28,799 bases of DNA from DAITPV01 sp050692555 (lineage in GTDB: Bacteria; Actinomycetota; UBA4738; CALAEC01). The position numbers and the translations under genes are program-made. The notes beneath the pieces are model-generated. The model saw only the letters and a program-made list of their open reading frames with translations, searched no databases and had not been told where the DNA came from. Below, one piece after another: positions 1-7,607 of the stretch. Location of the stretch: the NCBI GenBank assembly GCA_050692555.1, contig JBOGVS010000037.1:1-28799 (forward strand), given 5' to 3'. The first letter of the stretch is position 1; every line of letters starts with the position of its first letter.

Positions 1-94
1 AGCCGGCGGAGCTGTGCCTCCTGCGCGTCGCTCAAAGCGAGCGGTTCGGCCGCAGCCCACGGCATGGACTCAGTCTGACAAAACCTCGCCCCCA

Positions 95-123
95 TTGTCA
101 AGTTACTTCCGGTACAGCATACT
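95..123 (+). promoter_or_regulatory. Predicted sigma70-type promoter
   Basis: A -35 hexamer TTGTCA (95-100) and a -10 hexamer CATACT (118-123) are separated by exactly 17 nt. Transcription would begin near 130 and read into the small gene starting at the GTG at 161, which has its own GAGGAGG ribosome binding site at 149-155. The call rests on hexamer match and spacing only. Confidence 0.5.
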
Positions 124-160
124 AGGCTCCACCGCGGCTCCCAGGACCGAGGAGGTGGCC

Positions 161-377
161 GTGGGCGAGAGAGACGACGATCCCGCGAGAGCTGCGGATC
201 AGCGGAAGGGACCTGCTCAAGCGAGGGGCGGTCGTCGGCGGGACGCTTGCGTGGGCCGCCCCCGTGATCCACAGCCTTGGGCAGAAGGCAGATGCGCAGG
301 ATAGGCTGGAGACGAGCTCAGGGACGCACCCGTGTTGTATCTGTTCCGGGCATCCACGTTCGACTTGGGGAGCTTAG
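161..377 (+). pseudogene. Small Tat-signal-like protein gene, frameshifted
   Basis: A GTG start at 161 follows a good ribosome binding site (GAGGAGG, 149-155), but its frame is unconvincing and closes at 304. The adjacent frame from about 180 reads as an exported small protein: ISGRDLLKRGAVVGG, then a hydrophobic stretch, A-rich cleavage region and a CCIC motif before the TAG at 375-377. That frame has no ATG, GTG or TTG of its own upstream, back to a stop at 123. Removing one base near 178-180 joins the start to it and gives about 71 residues. The segment resembles Tat signals of short actinobacterial proteins (consensus SRRxFLK), though the first arginine of the pair is glycine here. It is either a decayed gene or one with a sequencing indel. 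It converges on the gene ending at 409. Function unknown. Confidence 0.45.
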
Positions 378-408
378 CGAGAGGTTCCTAGCTTCCGGGT
401 CCCCGGCA

Positions 409-1362
409 TCAGTCGTTGTCTCTGATCCGGCCCCTCCCTCGGGCCGTCCCCCCGGTGGGCTCGGTGACCTTCAGGAAGAACCGCTCGGTGTGCTCTCTCC
501 GACCATCGTCCCTGGTCTGCACCGACACCTTGATCACGGACTTCCCCGCCGGAAAGCTGATCGTGCCGGACTTGGCCGTGAAGTCCTCGCCGGCTTTCGC
601 CGTGCCCTTGACGGTCCTGAACGTCAGGACGACGGGGTCTGCCCCGGCCGGCATGGCGGAGGACAGTCTCACGGAGAACGTCACCGATCGCCCCTCCCTC
701 ACCTTCGCCTTGCCCACGCTCGGCACGGCCGCGGTGATTTCCAGCCGCCAGCCGCTCATGGTTCCCGATTCGGCAGCACCACCGCCGTCGTGTACGAACA
801 ACTTCCACTGGCCGTTCGGGTTGGAGTGGACGAAACGGCGCAGGGTGGCCAGCTTGTTGGGTGTGGGAGCGGGTGGGGGGAGGACGTCGCCCGTCGCCGG
901 GTTCGCCGGCTTGAACCTGCCGGAGGTCAGGACCGCGGTGGGGGAGAGGCGAGCGGCAGCCTCGTCGTCAAAGATGACCGTGAGATCGGAGACCGGGGAT
1001 TCCCCTCCCACGTCCGACATGATCAGCGTGTTCGCGCCGCTGGGGCCGACCAGGAGCAAGTCGGCCTCCCTGGGGCGTGGATGAGAGAAGCCATCCACCG
1101 TCACATTGATGTCGGTGACAAGTCCGAAGACTCGGGAAACGTTGATCGTCGAGGGGTACGGTGTGGCCGCCCCTTTGCCGGGGATGGAGATGGGACCCGA
1201 GCTTCCGAACTGGGGAGCCGCGCTCGCAAGACCGGGCAGCATCGTCGCCATCAGGGCGGCGGCGGCGGCCAGCACGGCTCGGCGCCTCCCACGGGTGCGT
1301 TGTTTCCCTGGCCCCATGCCTGGATTCGCCGTTTGGTCCCCCTGTCCGCTCTGACCGCTCAT
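409..1362 (-). CDS. Secreted protein with P/Homo-B-like and Calx-beta domains
   Basis: The 317-residue product starts with a basic stretch (RTRGRRR, about 22-28) and a hydrophobic segment ending in ASA near residue 48, a typical Sec signal peptide. Residues about 50-210 look like a proprotein-convertase P domain: a beta-rich segment ending in NGQWKLFVHD and SGTMSGWRLEI, as found beside subtilisin-like proteases. Residues about 215-317 match a Calx-beta repeat (VREG start, GEDF-type turn, PAGKS, RERFF-like strand, terminal DND). No protease or other catalytic domain is present, so it is likely a binding or adhesive surface protein. Calx-beta repeats commonly bind calcium, but binding here is inferred. 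An alternative start lies at the internal Met 16, because no clear ribosome binding site precedes 1362. Confidence 0.75.
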   Translation of the reverse strand: MSGQSGQGDQTANPGMGPGKQRTRGRRRAVLAAAAALMATMLPGLASAAPQFGSSGPISIPGKGAATPYPSTINVSRVFGLVTDINVTVDGFSHPRPREADLLLVGPSGANTLIMSDVGGESPVSDLTVIFDDEAAARLSPTAVLTSGRFKPANPATGDVLPPPAPTPNKLATLRRFVHSNPNGQWKLFVHDGGGAAESGTMSGWRLEITAAVPSVGKAKVREGRSVTFSVRLSSAMPAGADPVVLTFRTVKGTAKAGEDFTAKSGTISFPAGKSVIKVSVQTRDDGRREHTERFFLKVTEPTGGTARGRGRIRDND

Positions 1363-1446
1363 AGGAAGATAGCGGATGAGGGCAGAGGTCTGAAACCCAG
1401 AGTCTCAGAAGCCTAGGGGTAATTGCCCAGGAGTTCATCAGGGCGG

Positions 1447-1464
1447 GCTGATCTCTCGATCAGC
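1447..1464. repeat. 7-bp inverted repeat in divergent intergenic region
   Basis: GCTGATC (1447-1453) and its exact reverse complement GATCAGC (1458-1464) flank a TCTC loop. It lies between the divergent genes starting at 1362 (-) and about 1621 (+). No T-run follows, so an operator or short RNA hairpin is more likely than a terminator. No binding protein can be named. Confidence 0.3.
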
Positions 1465-1511
1465 GCGCACGTTCTCAGCCCCAACCGGAACCGTTCCAGA
1501 GGGAGGCAAAG

Positions 1512-1628
1512 ATGGATAATTGGCCCACAGACAGCATCGGAGTGGATGCCCGTGGAAACCTCCGCCGACAGAGGTGCACGGCGGCGCCCGCGCGACGAGG
1601 GCCGCGTAGAGGAACGACCGGTGGCTGA
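1512..1628 (+). CDS. Possible short upstream ORF (leader) before the coiled-coil gene
   Basis: An ATG at 1512 has a strong ribosome binding site (GGGAGG, 1501-1506) and opens a 38-codon frame ending at the TGA 1626-1628. That stop overlaps the likely GTG start at 1621 of the next gene, an arrangement that allows translational coupling. The peptide is basic in its second half and matches nothing I recognise. It may be a leader, or the true N-terminus of the next gene if an indel is present. Codon bias does not clearly favour this frame. Confidence 0.25.
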   Translation: MDNWPTDSIGVDARGNLRRQRCTAAPARRGPRRGTTGG

Positions 1629-3003
1629 CCCCGTCACCTCGTTTGGGGATGACATCTCCACCCCTCTCCGCCAGTTGGTCCAACGCCTGCAAACGCTGGA
1701 ATCGCGAATGGCCGCCCAGGAGGTCCAGCAGGATCAGTTGTGGTCCCCGGAGCAGCTGAGTCCCGTGCGCAGCGGGGTCGGCGATGCGGGGCCATTGCAG
1801 GAGCCATCCCAGAGCGTGACGATCCTCCGGGAGCAGGCTGCGGCCCACAGTGAGCAGCTCGCCACCTTGACGGAGCAGGTGACCTCCCTGGAGGAAATGG
1901 TGGCCCGCACCTCGCCGACCGCCGACCTCTCCGCCGACGTGGCCCCACTCCGCGATCGCCTCGCCTCCCTGACAGAGCAGGTGACCTCCCTAGAGGGAAT
2001 GGTCGCTCAGGCCTCTTCGACCCCCGGCCTGTCCGAGGACGTGGGCCCCCTGCGCGAGCACCTCGCCTCTCAGGAGGAAACGCTGGCCAACCAGAGCGCT
2101 CAGCTCGCCACTCTCGTGGAGCAGCTCGGTTCTCTGGAACGGCGGATCGCCGAAGGGACGCCCACCCCGGCCCTGTCCGAGGACCTGGCCCCCCTCCGGG
2201 ATCACCTGGCTTCCCAGGCCCAGCATTTTGCCTCCCAGAGCGAACAGCTTGAGACCGTTGGCCAACAGCTCGGGTCGTTGAGCCAGGGCCTAGGGTCCCT
2301 TGCCGAACAGCTGGCCTCCCAGCAGGGCCGTGTGGACGAGGAGAACGCCACGCTCGCTGCGTTGCTAGCCGACCTGTCCTCTCTGGCGGATCGGATCGGC
2401 GCGTTCGAACGGGCCTTCTCGGCAGCGGCATCGTCGGGGGCTACCGGCGAGCAGGTCGATCGGCTTGGCACGGCCCTTTCTTCGGTCCTCGAGAACGTGG
2501 CGGGATTGGAACGTCGGATCACGGAGGGGACCTCGCCGCTGGAGGCGATGACCGAGGCCCTCTCCTCGCTCGGTGAGCGTATCCGCTCACTCGAGGAGTC
2601 GGCGGCCGAATCCGGCCTCGTCGAGCGGTTGGATCTCCTCCACGGGAGCGTAGCGTCGGTGGCTGAACAGATCTCCGCTGAGAACCCGACCGATGCCCTT
2701 CTGTTGCAGCGAGTGGACGAAGGACTCGCTTCCATTGAACGACGGCTCGGCTCCCTGGAGCATCGGGTCGAGGGATCCACGCTGGAGCCCGAGCAGCTTG
2801 GGCGGCTGGCCGGGCGTCTGGCTGAGGTGGAGAAGGTCGCTCAGGAGGGCCCGATCGCGCCGGCCCTGGACCTGATCGACAAGGCCCTGGCGGAGAAGTT
2901 CAAGACCATCACTCGCATGCTCGAGTCAAGGATGCGATGGATGGAGGAGCACCTGTCCCAGGAGATCCGTTCCCGCCGGTTGTTCCGGCGGTCCAGTAGC
3001 TGA
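1621..3003 (+). CDS. Long coiled-coil repeat protein
   Basis: This 460-residue acidic protein is almost entirely Leu/Ala/Glu/Gln/Ser heptad sequence, with no signal peptide or membrane segment. A 34-residue unit recurs in the first half (L-T/V-E-Q-V/L-x-S-L-E ... P-L-R-D/E-x-L-A-S), and related LxSL-E-R-R-I segments continue to about residue 400. The C-terminus changes to a basic amphipathic tail (ESRMRWMEEHL, then RSRRLFRRSSS). The GTG at 1621 is preferred because GAGGAA lies 6 nt upstream. The frame stays open to about 1423, with an ATG at 1546 as alternative start. Such proteins serve as scaffolds, or as polarity or secretion adaptors, but no specific role can be inferred. It is monocistronic, closed by the terminator at 3045-3075. 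Confidence 0.7.
   Translation: MADPVTSFGDDISTPLRQLVQRLQTLESRMAAQEVQQDQLWSPEQLSPVRSGVGDAGPLQEPSQSVTILREQAAAHSEQLATLTEQVTSLEEMVARTSPTADLSADVAPLRDRLASLTEQVTSLEGMVAQASSTPGLSEDVGPLREHLASQEETLANQSAQLATLVEQLGSLERRIAEGTPTPALSEDLAPLRDHLASQAQHFASQSEQLETVGQQLGSLSQGLGSLAEQLASQQGRVDEENATLAALLADLSSLADRIGAFERAFSAAASSGATGEQVDRLGTALSSVLENVAGLERRITEGTSPLEAMTEALSSLGERIRSLEESAAESGLVERLDLLHGSVASVAEQISAENPTDALLLQRVDEGLASIERRLGSLEHRVEGSTLEPEQLGRLAGRLAEVEKVAQEGPIAPALDLIDKALAEKFKTITRMLESRMRWMEEHLSQEIRSRRLFRRSSS
1867..2214 (+). repeat. Tandem 34-codon repeats within the coiled-coil gene
   Basis: Three in-frame 102-bp units begin at 1867, 1969 and 2113 with LTEQVTS, LTEQVTS and LVEQLGS, each closing with APLRD/GPLRE-type sequence and LAS. 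The first two abut. The third is displaced by a 42-bp insert encoding QEETLANQSAQLAT. The DNA is clearly similar between units, which points to internal duplication. Confidence 0.65.
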
Positions 3004-3044
3004 CCCTAGACGTTCCAACTTGCGCGGTCGTTTCCGTGGACTTG

Positions 3045-3075
3045 GCGGGCGGGGATATCCCCCGCCCGCTTTTTT
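3045..3075 (+). terminator. Intrinsic terminator after the coiled-coil gene
   Basis: GCGGGCGGGG (3045-3054) pairs with CCCGCCCGC plus an adjacent C (3060-3069) around a short ATATC loop, and six T residues follow directly (3070-3075). It is a textbook GC stem with a U-tract, 42 nt after the stop at 3003. Confidence 0.9.
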
Positions 3076-3166
3076 GCTTGTCAGACCAGACGCGGATTCC
3101 GGCGGGACCCGCCGTCGTACACTTATCGATGGAGGGCATACAGAGGGGTGTCCAAGTGAGGTTCGA

Positions 3167-4453
3167 ATGATCATCGTGGATCGGGCCGTTGCCGAGCGAG
3201 CGGCAGCAAGTGATCCCGTCCGCGTGGGGATGGTTGGTGTCGGGTACATGGGCCGCGCGATAGCCCGACAGATCGTGCAGCACGTCCCGGGGATGGATCT
3301 GGTGTCCATCTCGAACCGGACGGTGGACCGAGCCGAGGAAGCCTACCGGCACGCAGGGCTGGACGGCGTGGTGAAGGTCGGGACCGTAGGCGAGCTCGAC
3401 GACGCGATTGCCTCGGGGAAGCCGGCCGTAACCGATGACCCGGGCCTCTTGAGCGGGGCCGCCGGCATCCACGTCATACTCGAAGTCACCGGGGAGGTCG
3501 AGTTCGGGGCCCAGGTTGCCCTGGAGGCCCTGGGGGCCGGCAAGCACCTGGTGGCCATGAACGCCGAGCTCGACGCCACCCTGGGGCCCATCCTGAAGGT
3601 CTACGCCGACCGGGCCGGAGTGGTTTTCACGAACGTGGACGGGGACGAGCCCGGCGTGACCATGGGCCTGTTCCGGTTCGTCGAGTCGATCGGGTGTCGT
3701 CCCGTCCTCACCGGCAACCTCAAGGGGATCCTGGATCACTACCGCACCCCGGAGACGCAGGAGGGCTTCGCCAAGGCCACCGGGCAGGGGGCCAGGATGG
3801 TTACCTCGTTCGCCGACGGAACCAAGCTGTCGATGGAGCTGACGATCGTGGCCAACGCCACAGGGTTCCGGGTGGGAAAGCGCGGGATGTTCGGCCACCG
3901 CACCGATGACGTCTGGGACGTCCTGAAGATGTTCTCGGAGGAGCAGCTGCTGAGCGGGGGCCTGGTGGACTTCCTCCTGGGCTCGGAGCCCAAGACCGGC
4001 GGGGCCTTCGTGGTGGGATACGACGACGACCCGGAGCGACGCCGGTACATGGACTACTTCAAGATGGGTGAGGGGCCGTTCTACGTGTTCTACCGCCCCT
4101 GGCACCTGCCCCATCTGGAAGCTCCCCACACCATCGCCCGGGCGGCGCTGTTCTCTGACCCCGCAGTGACCCCCCGGGGAGCCCCGAGCTGCGACGTCCT
4201 CGCCATGGCCAAGCGTGACCTCAAGGCGGAGGAAACCCTGGACGGTATCGGGGGATTCACCTGCTACGGGACCATCGAGAACGCCGAGGTGAGCCGGCGA
4301 GAGCGCCTCCTGCCGATGGGACTCTCGGAGGGCTGCACGCTGACCGCCGACGTCGCCAAGGACCAGGCCATCGCCTACGGGGACGTGGAGGTCCCGGAGG
4401 GAAGGTTGGCCGACAAACTTCGGGCGGAGCAGGAGGCCCACTTCCCCGCGTGA
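3167..4453 (+). CDS. SAF-domain NAD(P)-dependent oxidoreductase (COG4091-like)
   Basis: The 428-residue product has an N-terminal Rossmann fold (VRVGMVGVGYMGRAIARQI, about 18-36) and a homoserine-dehydrogenase-like core with NVDGDEPGV and GNLKGILDHYRTPE. Its C-terminal ~80 residues resemble a SAF domain (LPMGLSEGCTLTADVAKDQ). This matches the family annotated as predicted homoserine dehydrogenase with a C-terminal SAF domain, whose members often sit in amino-sugar and secondary-metabolite sugar clusters (StrU-like). The substrate is unknown. Homoserine is not implied, because the neighbours are nucleotide-sugar genes. The ATG at 3167 has GTGAGG 5 nt upstream. The frame extends further 5' but runs back over the terminator. 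The gene converges with the sugar operon ending at 4490. Confidence 0.8.
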   Translation: MIIVDRAVAERAAASDPVRVGMVGVGYMGRAIARQIVQHVPGMDLVSISNRTVDRAEEAYRHAGLDGVVKVGTVGELDDAIASGKPAVTDDPGLLSGAAGIHVILEVTGEVEFGAQVALEALGAGKHLVAMNAELDATLGPILKVYADRAGVVFTNVDGDEPGVTMGLFRFVESIGCRPVLTGNLKGILDHYRTPETQEGFAKATGQGARMVTSFADGTKLSMELTIVANATGFRVGKRGMFGHRTDDVWDVLKMFSEEQLLSGGLVDFLLGSEPKTGGAFVVGYDDDPERRRYMDYFKMGEGPFYVFYRPWHLPHLEAPHTIARAALFSDPAVTPRGAPSCDVLAMAKRDLKAEETLDGIGGFTCYGTIENAEVSRRERLLPMGLSEGCTLTADVAKDQAIAYGDVEVPEGRLADKLRAEQEAHFPA

Positions 4454-4489
4454 GAAGCCGGAGCTGGCTCCGTCTCCCGGAGCAGCCCG

Positions 4490-5824
4490 CTACAGGCCGA
4501 TGCCGTCGTACCGGGAGAACAATCGTTTGTCGAGCATCCGCCGCCCATCGATGAACGCGGGCGGGGCGGTGGCTTCCTTGAGGAGCTCGGGCAGCCATTG
4601 GTACTGGTGCCACCGGGTCACCAGAACCACTGCGTCGGCGCCCTGGACCGCCTCCACGAGGTCCTTCGCCAAGCCGACCCGGCCCTCGCCGAACAGGCCG
4701 TCCAGGTCCGGGCGGGCCACGGGGTCGTGGGCGGTGACCACGGCGCCGGCGTCCAGGAGCCGGTAGATCAGCGGAAAGGCGGGGGAGACCCTGGTGTCGT
4801 CGGTGTCGGGGCGGAACGCTAGCCCCAGCACGGTGATTCGTGCGCCCTGGAGGTCGGGAACGTGCCTCCGGATGATGGCCATCAGCTCGTCCGCCCGCCG
4901 GTCGTTGATCCCGATCACCGCCTTCAGCAGGTCCATGGGTCGGCCCTGCCGCTCGCCGTGCCGGATCAGGGCCTCAACGTCCTTGGGCAGGCAGCTTCCC
5001 CCGAACCCGCTCCCGGGCAACAGGTAAGAAGCGATCCCTGCCAGGATCGGGGAACCATCGTGCGCCCTGGCGGTCAGGTTCCTCGATCCGTGGACCCCCC
5101 GCATCACCTCTATGGCATCGATCCCCAGCGAGGAGCACAGATCGGCGATCTCGTTGGCGAAGGAGATCGCCGTGGCCAGCAGGGCGTTGGACGCGTACTT
5201 GATCATCTCCGCGGTCCGGTTGTCCGTCCTGATCAGGGGAGCGTCTGGGAACCCCTCGTACAACCCGGCTAGCCCGTTCACGGTGTCCTCGTCGATGCCT
5301 CCGACCACGATCCGGTCGGGGGCCATGAAGTCCTCGACTGCCCGTCCCTCGGTGAGGAACTCGGGGTTGGTCCCCACGCCGAAGTCCGGGCCGGCCTTCC
5401 TGCCCGAGGCGTTCTCGAGTTCGGGGAGCACGGTCTCATCCGTGGTGCCGGGGACCACCGTGCTCTTGACCGCCACCACGTGGTAGCCGTCCTTGCCCCG
5501 GAGTTGGGTGCCGACGTCGCGAGACGCGCCCACCACCGCCCCCAGGTCGATGTCCCCGTCCCTGGAGGGAGTGGGGACGCACAGGAGGGTGACCTCGGTC
5601 CCGGCCACCGCGGCGGCCAGATCGGTGGTGGCGGTGAGCCCGGCGCCGGCGTGCCGCTCCAGCATCTCGGGGAGCCCGCGCTCGAAGATCGGGGTTACCC
5701 CCCGGTTGACCTGCTCGACCCTGGCAGGGTCGATGTCCACACAGATCACCGTGTGGCCCTTTTCGGCCAGGCCGGCGGCTGTGACCAGGCCCACGTAGCC
5801 GGTGCCCACCACCGAGACCCGCAT
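4490..5824 (-). CDS. ugd: UDP-glucose 6-dehydrogenase
   Basis: This 444-residue cytoplasmic enzyme oxidises UDP-glucose to UDP-glucuronate with two NAD+. The N-terminal dinucleotide fold reads VVGTGYVGLVTAAGLAEKGH (about 5-24), followed by the substrate motif EFLTEGRAVEDF, the central EMIKYASN segment (Lys209) and the catalytic cysteine in GFGGSCLPKD (Cys278). The C-terminal domain has GLAFRPDTDDTRVSPA and ends in FSRYDGIGL, all typical of the UDP-glucose/GDP-mannose dehydrogenase family at usual length. The ATG overlaps the upstream epimerase stop by one base (TGATG), so the two are translationally coupled. It is the last gene of a four-gene operon. Its product could feed the adjacent UXS-like enzyme. 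Confidence 0.95.
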   Translation of the reverse strand: MRVSVVGTGYVGLVTAAGLAEKGHTVICVDIDPARVEQVNRGVTPIFERGLPEMLERHAGAGLTATTDLAAAVAGTEVTLLCVPTPSRDGDIDLGAVVGASRDVGTQLRGKDGYHVVAVKSTVVPGTTDETVLPELENASGRKAGPDFGVGTNPEFLTEGRAVEDFMAPDRIVVGGIDEDTVNGLAGLYEGFPDAPLIRTDNRTAEMIKYASNALLATAISFANEIADLCSSLGIDAIEVMRGVHGSRNLTARAHDGSPILAGIASYLLPGSGFGGSCLPKDVEALIRHGERQGRPMDLLKAVIGINDRRADELMAIIRRHVPDLQGARITVLGLAFRPDTDDTRVSPAFPLIYRLLDAGAVVTAHDPVARPDLDGLFGEGRVGLAKDLVEAVQGADAVVLVTRWHQYQWLPELLKEATAPPAFIDGRRMLDKRLFSRYDGIGL

Positions 5825-6951
5825 CAGTCCTCCGTCCCCTCGCGGTGCTCCGTGTACCACACCAGCGATCGGCGCAGGCCCTCGTCCAGCTCGATGCCGG
5901 GCTCGTATCCCAGCTCTCCCCTGGCCTTGGCGATGACGGGGCACCTGCGGGATGGGTTGTCCTCCAGGTAGTCCCGCTCCTCGGGCGATCGGTGGACCAC
6001 CTTCCCCGGATACCCGAACAGCTCCCGGCCGGTGGCCGCCATCCGCTCCGCCAGGTCCAGGACGGAGATCTCCGGCTCCTCGACCCCGATGTTGTAGGGC
6101 TCCCCGGGCCCTCCCCGGACCAGGGCCTTGTAGTAGCCCACCACCGCGTCGGCCACGTAGCAGAAGGTCCGGGTGGGGCTTCCGTCGGAGAGCACCACGA
6201 TGTCCTTGCCCGACAGGATGTCGGCGGCGAAGTCCGGGATCACCCGCCGGTCGGTGATCTTCAGGCCGGGACCGTAGTTGTTGAACGGGCGCACGATCTT
6301 CACCGGCACGCCGAACTGGCGGGCAAACGTCACGCACAGGGTCTCCCCGTATCGCTTGGCTTCGTCGTAGCAGGCCCGGGGGCCGGTGAAGGACACGTTC
6401 CCCCGGTAGGTCTCCGGCGTGGGGATGTTCCCCGGAAGCGGATCCCCGTACACCTCGCTGCTGGAGAAGAACAGGAACCCTCGCACAGGGCGGCCCCGAT
6501 CGGCCTGCCGCCTGGCGTGATCCAGCAAGGTGCGGAGCCCGCCCACATTGGCGTCCATCATCTCCAGGGGGTTGCGGCGATAGAAGGTGGGGGAGGCGAT
6601 GCCCGCGGCATGGATGATGGCGTCGAAGTCGGGGACGTCGTCGGGGAGCGGGCCCCGGATGTCGTGCTCCACCAGGGTCACGTCCCTGCCTCGGGCCACC
6701 TCATCGAGCCACGTGGGAACGCCCCGAGCGTAGTTGTCGTACACCGTGACGGCGATGGGGTCGGCATCCGGGTGCCGCTCGTTCCACCGGGTGGCCGCCT
6801 GGACCAGGTAGTGGCCCAGGAAACCGGCTCCCCCGGTGATGAGCAGCGAGGCCCCCGAAAGGCCTGCCAGCTCCGAGGAGGCCGTGCTGAGGATGTGATC
6901 GAGGTCCTGGTCGACCACGTCCCGGGCCCCCGCAGTCCTGAGGGTCGTCAT
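5824..6951 (-). CDS. NAD-dependent NDP-sugar epimerase/dehydratase (UXS-like)
   Basis: This 375-residue extended short-chain dehydrogenase has the NAD-binding GGAGFLG (40-46), catalytic serines in FSSSEVYGDP (about 162-171) and the YxxxK pair in YDEAKRYGE (Tyr195, Lys199). RPFNNYGPG and DGSPTRTFCYVADAV follow. The YDEAKR-GE signature and overall order are closest to UDP-glucuronate decarboxylase (UXS), which makes UDP-xylose. A 35-residue N-terminal extension precedes the Rossmann fold. Coupling with ugd supports UDP-glucuronate as the substrate, but another NDP-sugar, for instance a CDP-linked one from the neighbouring cytidylyltransferase, cannot be excluded. The start is 2 nt from the stop of the PIG-L gene. 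Confidence 0.85.
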   Translation of the reverse strand: MTTLRTAGARDVVDQDLDHILSTASSELAGLSGASLLITGGAGFLGHYLVQAATRWNERHPDADPIAVTVYDNYARGVPTWLDEVARGRDVTLVEHDIRGPLPDDVPDFDAIIHAAGIASPTFYRRNPLEMMDANVGGLRTLLDHARRQADRGRPVRGFLFFSSSEVYGDPLPGNIPTPETYRGNVSFTGPRACYDEAKRYGETLCVTFARQFGVPVKIVRPFNNYGPGLKITDRRVIPDFAADILSGKDIVVLSDGSPTRTFCYVADAVVGYYKALVRGGPGEPYNIGVEEPEISVLDLAERMAATGRELFGYPGKVVHRSPEERDYLEDNPSRRCPVIAKARGELGYEPGIELDEGLRRSLVWYTEHREGTED

Positions 6952-6953
6952 CC

Positions 6954-7607
6954 TCAGGCCAGGACCACCTTGCGGCCGTGAAACCCCTCGGCGAACCCGG
7001 ACGGGGCCCTCGACTCGATCCCTCGCAGCCTCATGATGGCCAGGAACGTGTCCTCGGTGAACCAGGGCTTGTCCCGCTGGCTCTGGAAGTGGTTCAGCAG
7101 GTTCCGGACCTTGCGGTCGCTGTGCTGGCGATCCAGGTGCACGAACACGTTGGGCCTCCCGAGATCCCCATCGTACTTGGGAACCTCGTACTCCAGGATC
7201 AGGTGGTTGCGAAAGGTGTTCCAGGTGAGCTCGGAGATCAGCCGGTGGTCCTGGTGGAGATCCTCCCGGTGATGGGTGAAGATCAGGTCCGGTGAGGAAC
7301 GCTCACCGAGCCGGTCGAACCGCTCCTTGATCGCGGCACCCTCGTACGGGAAATAGCTCATCCGGAAGCTCTCCACGACGATGTTGGTCTCCTTGGCCTC
7401 GCGGAGAAAGTCCATGGCGCTCCGGGTCGCCTCCGGCTTCCGCCCTTCGGGAGCGCTGAACACCACCCACTCGACCGAGATCCGGCCGGCTCCGGCCTCC
7501 AGGAGCTTGAGGATGGTTCCTCCACACCCGATCTCGATGTCGTCGCCATGGGCGCCCAGGCACAGGACGTGCTGGACGGCGAGGCCTTCCTGGCCGATGG
7601 CGAGCAT
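6954..7607 (-). CDS. PIG-L/LmbE family deacetylase
   Basis: The 217-residue protein has the metal-binding motif of the GlcNAc-PI de-N-acetylase family, here AHGDDIEIGCGGT (19-31), and the distal HQDHR motif (His118, His121). The usual AHPDD is AHGDD, with Gly replacing Pro, while the zinc-ligating His, Asp and Asp are kept. These enzymes remove N-acetyl groups from amino sugars or related conjugates. Its place between a sugar nucleotidyltransferase and an NDP-sugar epimerase suggests it acts on a nucleotide-linked or lipid-linked amino sugar. The start follows the cytidylyltransferase stop directly (TGAATG). No signal peptide is visible, so it is cytoplasmic. Confidence 0.85.
   Translation of the reverse strand: MLAIGQEGLAVQHVLCLGAHGDDIEIGCGGTILKLLEAGAGRISVEWVVFSAPEGRKPEATRSAMDFLREAKETNIVVESFRMSYFPYEGAAIKERFDRLGERSSPDLIFTHHREDLHQDHRLISELTWNTFRNHLILEYEVPKYDGDLGRPNVFVHLDRQHSDRKVRNLLNHFQSQRDKPWFTEDTFLAIMRLRGIESRAPSGFAEGFHGRKVVLA

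Noticed and set aside
277..1416. 379-codon plus-strand frame opposite the P-domain/Calx-beta gene
   Set aside because: Gly/Arg-rich shadow; the minus-strand product has a signal peptide and two recognised domains.
1867..2214. CRISPR-like repeats
   Set aside because: The repeats are in-frame coding units of 102 bp without spacers; no CRISPR array is visible anywhere in the window.
2909..4441. 510-codon minus-strand frame opposite the SAF-domain oxidoreductase
   Set aside because: Composition is low-complexity and it crosses a strong plus-strand terminator; the plus-strand protein has clear motifs.
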